Assembly: GCA_003483345.1 (NCBI GenBank)
Contig: DMWH01000069.1
Span: 1-15,961 of the forward strand
From: Clostridiales bacterium
GTDB lineage: Bacteria; Bacillota; Clostridia; Tissierellales; Sedimentibacteraceae
DNA length: 15,961 nucleotides
Reading direction: 5' to 3'
Shown here: in pieces, positions 13,590-15,961 of the stretch
Layout: every line of letters starts with the position of its first letter
Position numbering within the stretch: the first letter of the stretch is position 1
Translations under genes and position numbers: made by a program
The notes under the pieces: generated by a model
The model's input: the letters and a program-made list of their open reading frames with translations, nothing else
Told to the model about the DNA's origin: nothing
Databases searched by the model: none

Positions 13590-15961
13590 TATTTTATAAT
13601 CCTTTCAAGTTTTAAAAGTGTTTCGATATTTACATCCATATATCCGGATGCTTCCTTGTTTAAATCGTAATAGATATTGTCTCCCAAGTAGGGCAGTCTC
13701 GGTGACAAAAGAACTTCACCCAACCTTTTAACAGTCAGGTTCCTTTCAAAAATTTCCTTATACTCCTTTTCCAATGCAAGAAGAATGTGTTTTGCATTTT
13801 CGAGGCAGGCCATAGAAAGATTGTATATTGCTTCTTTAGTAGCTCCCCTTATATACATGGGCGAGTAAAAGGGCAGCAATAAATTTATTGAAGGAATCAA
13901 ATTTGTTATATTCTCATTTTCACTCATTATGCCGTCTCCTCCCAAAAAAGGATACATCAGATTTTCATTAAACCAAAGCCTTAAGTTAGGGATATAATAA
14001 GCATAGTCTGCATCTCTGCCTTGTGTATCCTTCAAATCCTTTCCCCTGCCGGACATTATACCCACAATGATTTTTTTTACATTTATATTATAACGCTTCA
14101 ATATAGGGTCTATTTCTTTAATCCTGTAACCCTTATGAAGTAAATCATCGACCAAAATTACCGGTTTCTCAAAAGACTTTATGGTTCTTATCTGATTTTC
14201 TATAGATGAGTAAAACGGATACTCCTTAATTTTGAATTTAGTTGCATCGGAAGAATATACTTTTTCCGTATGCAATGATTTAGTTACTGTGTTTGGAACA
14301 ATCATACCCTTTAAAACATTGCCGAAAGGCACAACCATGTATTCGCCCAATACTCTCGGTTCTTGCATTTCATTGGGCACATTGTTTAAACTGCATATTT
14401 TATTAATAAGAATTTGATTTATCATATCATTGTCAAATGACAATACAAGACTTCCGGGATACAGCTGTGTCATTGCTTTTTGAAGTCTTTTTCTCGAATA
14501 GGAAATAGCTTCATAAACATTTTTATTTTCATTCAAGGGCTCCTTAATAAAACTTTCCAGATTAAATGTCAAGCATATGGGAAACTTCATATCTACTCCG
14601 TAAACAATCTTTCCGGTGCTTTTGTCATGAATCTTGGCAAATCCTTGAAGTTTTAATGTTTCCAACAATTCATCGCTGTCGAAGCCGGTAATAATATTAT
14701 TATATAAGACATAGGTAAAATCATTTTTTATGCAGTGAGATAAGGTTTCCGTAATAAGGGTTTGCTCCATACTGTCATATATCCTGCCGGGAGCCGCAAA
14801 TATTCCGTCAATAACAATAATTCTTCCGGATGTTATTTCTCTCACATAATTTGCAATATTGGGACTTTTAAACTCGGAATAAACATCAGAGGTGCTTATT
14901 TTATGAAATGCAGAAAATCCAAGCATCTCGTTATAATTTTTGGAATCCCTTATTACAAGCAGTCTAATATTTTTAGAATAAAGCTTTTCTGCAATATTTT
15001 CAAACAGTTTTGTATCATTGAAAATACAATGGTCAATTTCATCAAGAATTTTTTTGCTCAACTCTTTAACTATCTCAATAACAAAGGGCTTTGTTCTCAG
15101 TACTGCCTTGTTTAAAGGCTCCCTGATGTACAAATTCCTGTCATATATGAAATTTTGAGCCATGGGGTCGATTAAGTTTGATATATCTCTGTTATTGTCT
15201 ATATTTTCCCTTATTTGGGTTGAGCTTATATCCTCCAAATAAACAGGAAGCTTTAATTCAACAAGTGTTCCTATTATTCTTTTCTTTGCTTCCTCTGCCT
15301 TTTTAACGGCTTCATCGGTAATTTCATCCTTTGCTCTCTTAAATACGATGTGATTAAAATTATGTATTGAATCTTCTTCGGGTTCATTATTATATGCTGT
15401 CGCATTTATTAATACATCGCTTCCTACAACGATATAAATATCCTTTTTGGGAAAAAGTGTTTTTAGTATCCTTAAATCTTTATTGTTTGATAAATTTACG
15501 GGCACATCATCAGGAAACAAAAATACACCTAGTTCATCTGCAATTGACATATTGATAATTTGTCTTCTTATCAATCTGGGCTGAACCTTCTTAGACCAGG
15601 AAAATTCATCTACAGCCAAGTATACGTCATATCCTAAATTTCTTATTTCCTTTACGATTCCCTTGTGACTCAGCGAAAAGGGGTCAAAGGTTCCGGGGAA
15701 AAACGCAATATTTTTATTTTCTTTTATATCGAATTTACCGTTGAAAAACTCATAATCGCTAATAAACCTGTATATGTGGTTAAATGAGGCGGAGTTATTG
15801 AAAAAGAACAGCTCGCTTAATTCCTTCTCGCTTATTAATGTTAAAAGCTTCTTATAAATTAGTGAAAACACCTTATGCTTCTGCTTTAGAGTCAATATTT
15901 TAGAGCCGAAAATATACTGCCCTATTACCAAAAATGTTTCCTGTTTTACCTGTGTATTAAA
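13589..15961 (-). CDS. Multidomain nucleotidyltransferase - GNAT-like - phosphoribosyltransferase-like protein (5' partial)
   Basis: Residue numbers count from the TTG at 15931. That TTG is unlikely to be the real start: the frame continues without a stop to the window edge (ending FNTQVKQETF before it) and no ribosome binding site is seen, so the N-terminus lies outside. Domain 1 (about 75-265) is a NadD/cytidylyltransferase-type nucleotidyltransferase: GTFDPFSLSHKG (80-91), VVGSD (168-172), ISSTQIR (235-241). Domain 2 (about 320-435) has the pattern of a GNAT acyltransferase (GRIIVIDGIFA at 369-379, LQGFAKI at 428-434); this is tentative. Domain 3 (about 440-650) resembles a type I phosphoribosyltransferase, with PVILVDDLLHKGYR (590-603) as the PRPP loop; HKG replaces the usual TGxT. 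The C-terminal 130 residues are unassigned. No known protein of this layout comes to mind with an assigned function. Confidence 0.75.
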   Translation of the reverse strand, partial: FNTQVKQETFLVIGQYIFGSKILTLKQKHKVFSLIYKKLLTLISEKELSELFFFNNSASFNHIYRFISDYEFFNGKFDIKENKNIAFFPGTFDPFSLSHKGIVKEIRNLGYDVYLAVDEFSWSKKVQPRLIRRQIINMSIADELGVFLFPDDVPVNLSNNKDLRILKTLFPKKDIYIVVGSDVLINATAYNNEPEEDSIHNFNHIVFKRAKDEITDEAVKKAEEAKKRIIGTLVELKLPVYLEDISSTQIRENIDNNRDISNLIDPMAQNFIYDRNLYIREPLNKAVLRTKPFVIEIVKELSKKILDEIDHCIFNDTKLFENIAEKLYSKNIRLLVIRDSKNYNEMLGFSAFHKISTSDVYSEFKSPNIANYVREITSGRIIVIDGIFAAPGRIYDSMEQTLITETLSHCIKNDFTYVLYNNIITGFDSDELLETLKLQGFAKIHDKSTGKIVYGVDMKFPICLTFNLESFIKEPLNENKNVYEAISYSRKRLQKAMTQLYPGSLVLSFDNDMINQILINKICSLNNVPNEMQEPRVLGEYMVVPFGNVLKGMIVPNTVTKSLHTEKVYSSDATKFKIKEYPFYSSIENQIRTIKSFEKPVILVDDLLHKGYRIKEIDPILKRYNINVKKIIVGIMSGRGKDLKDTQGRDADYAYYIPNLRLWFNENLMYPFLGGDGIMSENENITNLIPSINLLLPFYSPMYIRGATKEAIYNLSMACLENAKHILLALEKEYKEIFERNLTVKRLGEVLLSPRLPYLGDNIYYDLNKEASGYMDVNIETLLKLERIIK

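Noticed and set aside
15929..15931. TTG at 15931 as the true start of the large fusion protein
   Set aside because: The frame is open to the window edge, there is no ribosome binding site, and the upstream residues look like continuing protein.
1..15961. CRISPR arrays, rRNA, prophage or transposase genes
   Set aside because: No regularly spaced palindromic repeat array, rRNA-like sequence, integrase, transposase or phage structural motif was seen on either strand; the only tandem repeat is the two-unit element at 11244-11312.

Overview
The window looks like chromosomal DNA of a low-GC, anaerobic Firmicute, probably a member of the Clostridia. The evidence is AT-rich coding sequence, strong AGGAGG-type ribosome binding sites, a lipoprotein-type solute-binding protein, a DUF1292 protein, a GGGGACGG-type repeat of the kind scattered through clostridial genomes, and a sigma-54 regulator. 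The genus cannot be fixed from the sequence. Every protein gene is on the minus strand; only a tRNA-Pro gene is on the plus strand.

Region 1 (about 60 to 10434, transcribed right to left) is a self-contained sense-import-metabolise unit. A sigma-A promoter (10406-10434) drives a membrane histidine kinase with an extracellular solute-binding-type sensor domain, followed by an overlapping NtrC-class response regulator. A terminator-like dyad follows. Next is a near-consensus sigma-54 promoter (6843-6859) facing a five-gene peptide/nickel/opine-class ABC transporter operon: lipoprotein receptor, two permeases and two ATPases. An ornithine cyclodeaminase/mu-crystallin family enzyme is the last gene, ending at a perfect hairpin terminator (65-99). 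The simplest reading is that the kinase senses an external amino-acid-like compound, the regulator activates sigma-54 RNA polymerase, the transporter imports the compound and the last enzyme acts on it. The compound is unknown.

Region 2 (about 10545 to 11322) holds a small acidic DUF1292 protein with an unusual eight-cysteine N-terminus, its terminator, a divergent tRNA-Pro(GGG) with its own promoter and terminator, and a tandem pair of 30-bp GC-rich REP-like repeats next to the stop codon of the neighbouring operon.

Region 3 (11322 to the right edge) is a tightly packed three-gene operon that enters the window from the right. Its first gene encodes a large multidomain protein: a NadD-like nucleotidyltransferase, an apparent GNAT-like domain, then a phosphoribosyltransferase-like domain. 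It has no start codon that can be trusted inside the window, and its frame is open to the edge. It is followed by a lactate/malate dehydrogenase-like protein with an N-terminal extension and a substituted catalytic aspartate, then a flavodoxin-like iron-sulfur flavoprotein with an unrecognised N-terminal domain. I do not recognise this set as a described pathway. It is the best candidate in the window for an uncharacterised system, possibly nucleotide- or redox-cofactor related.
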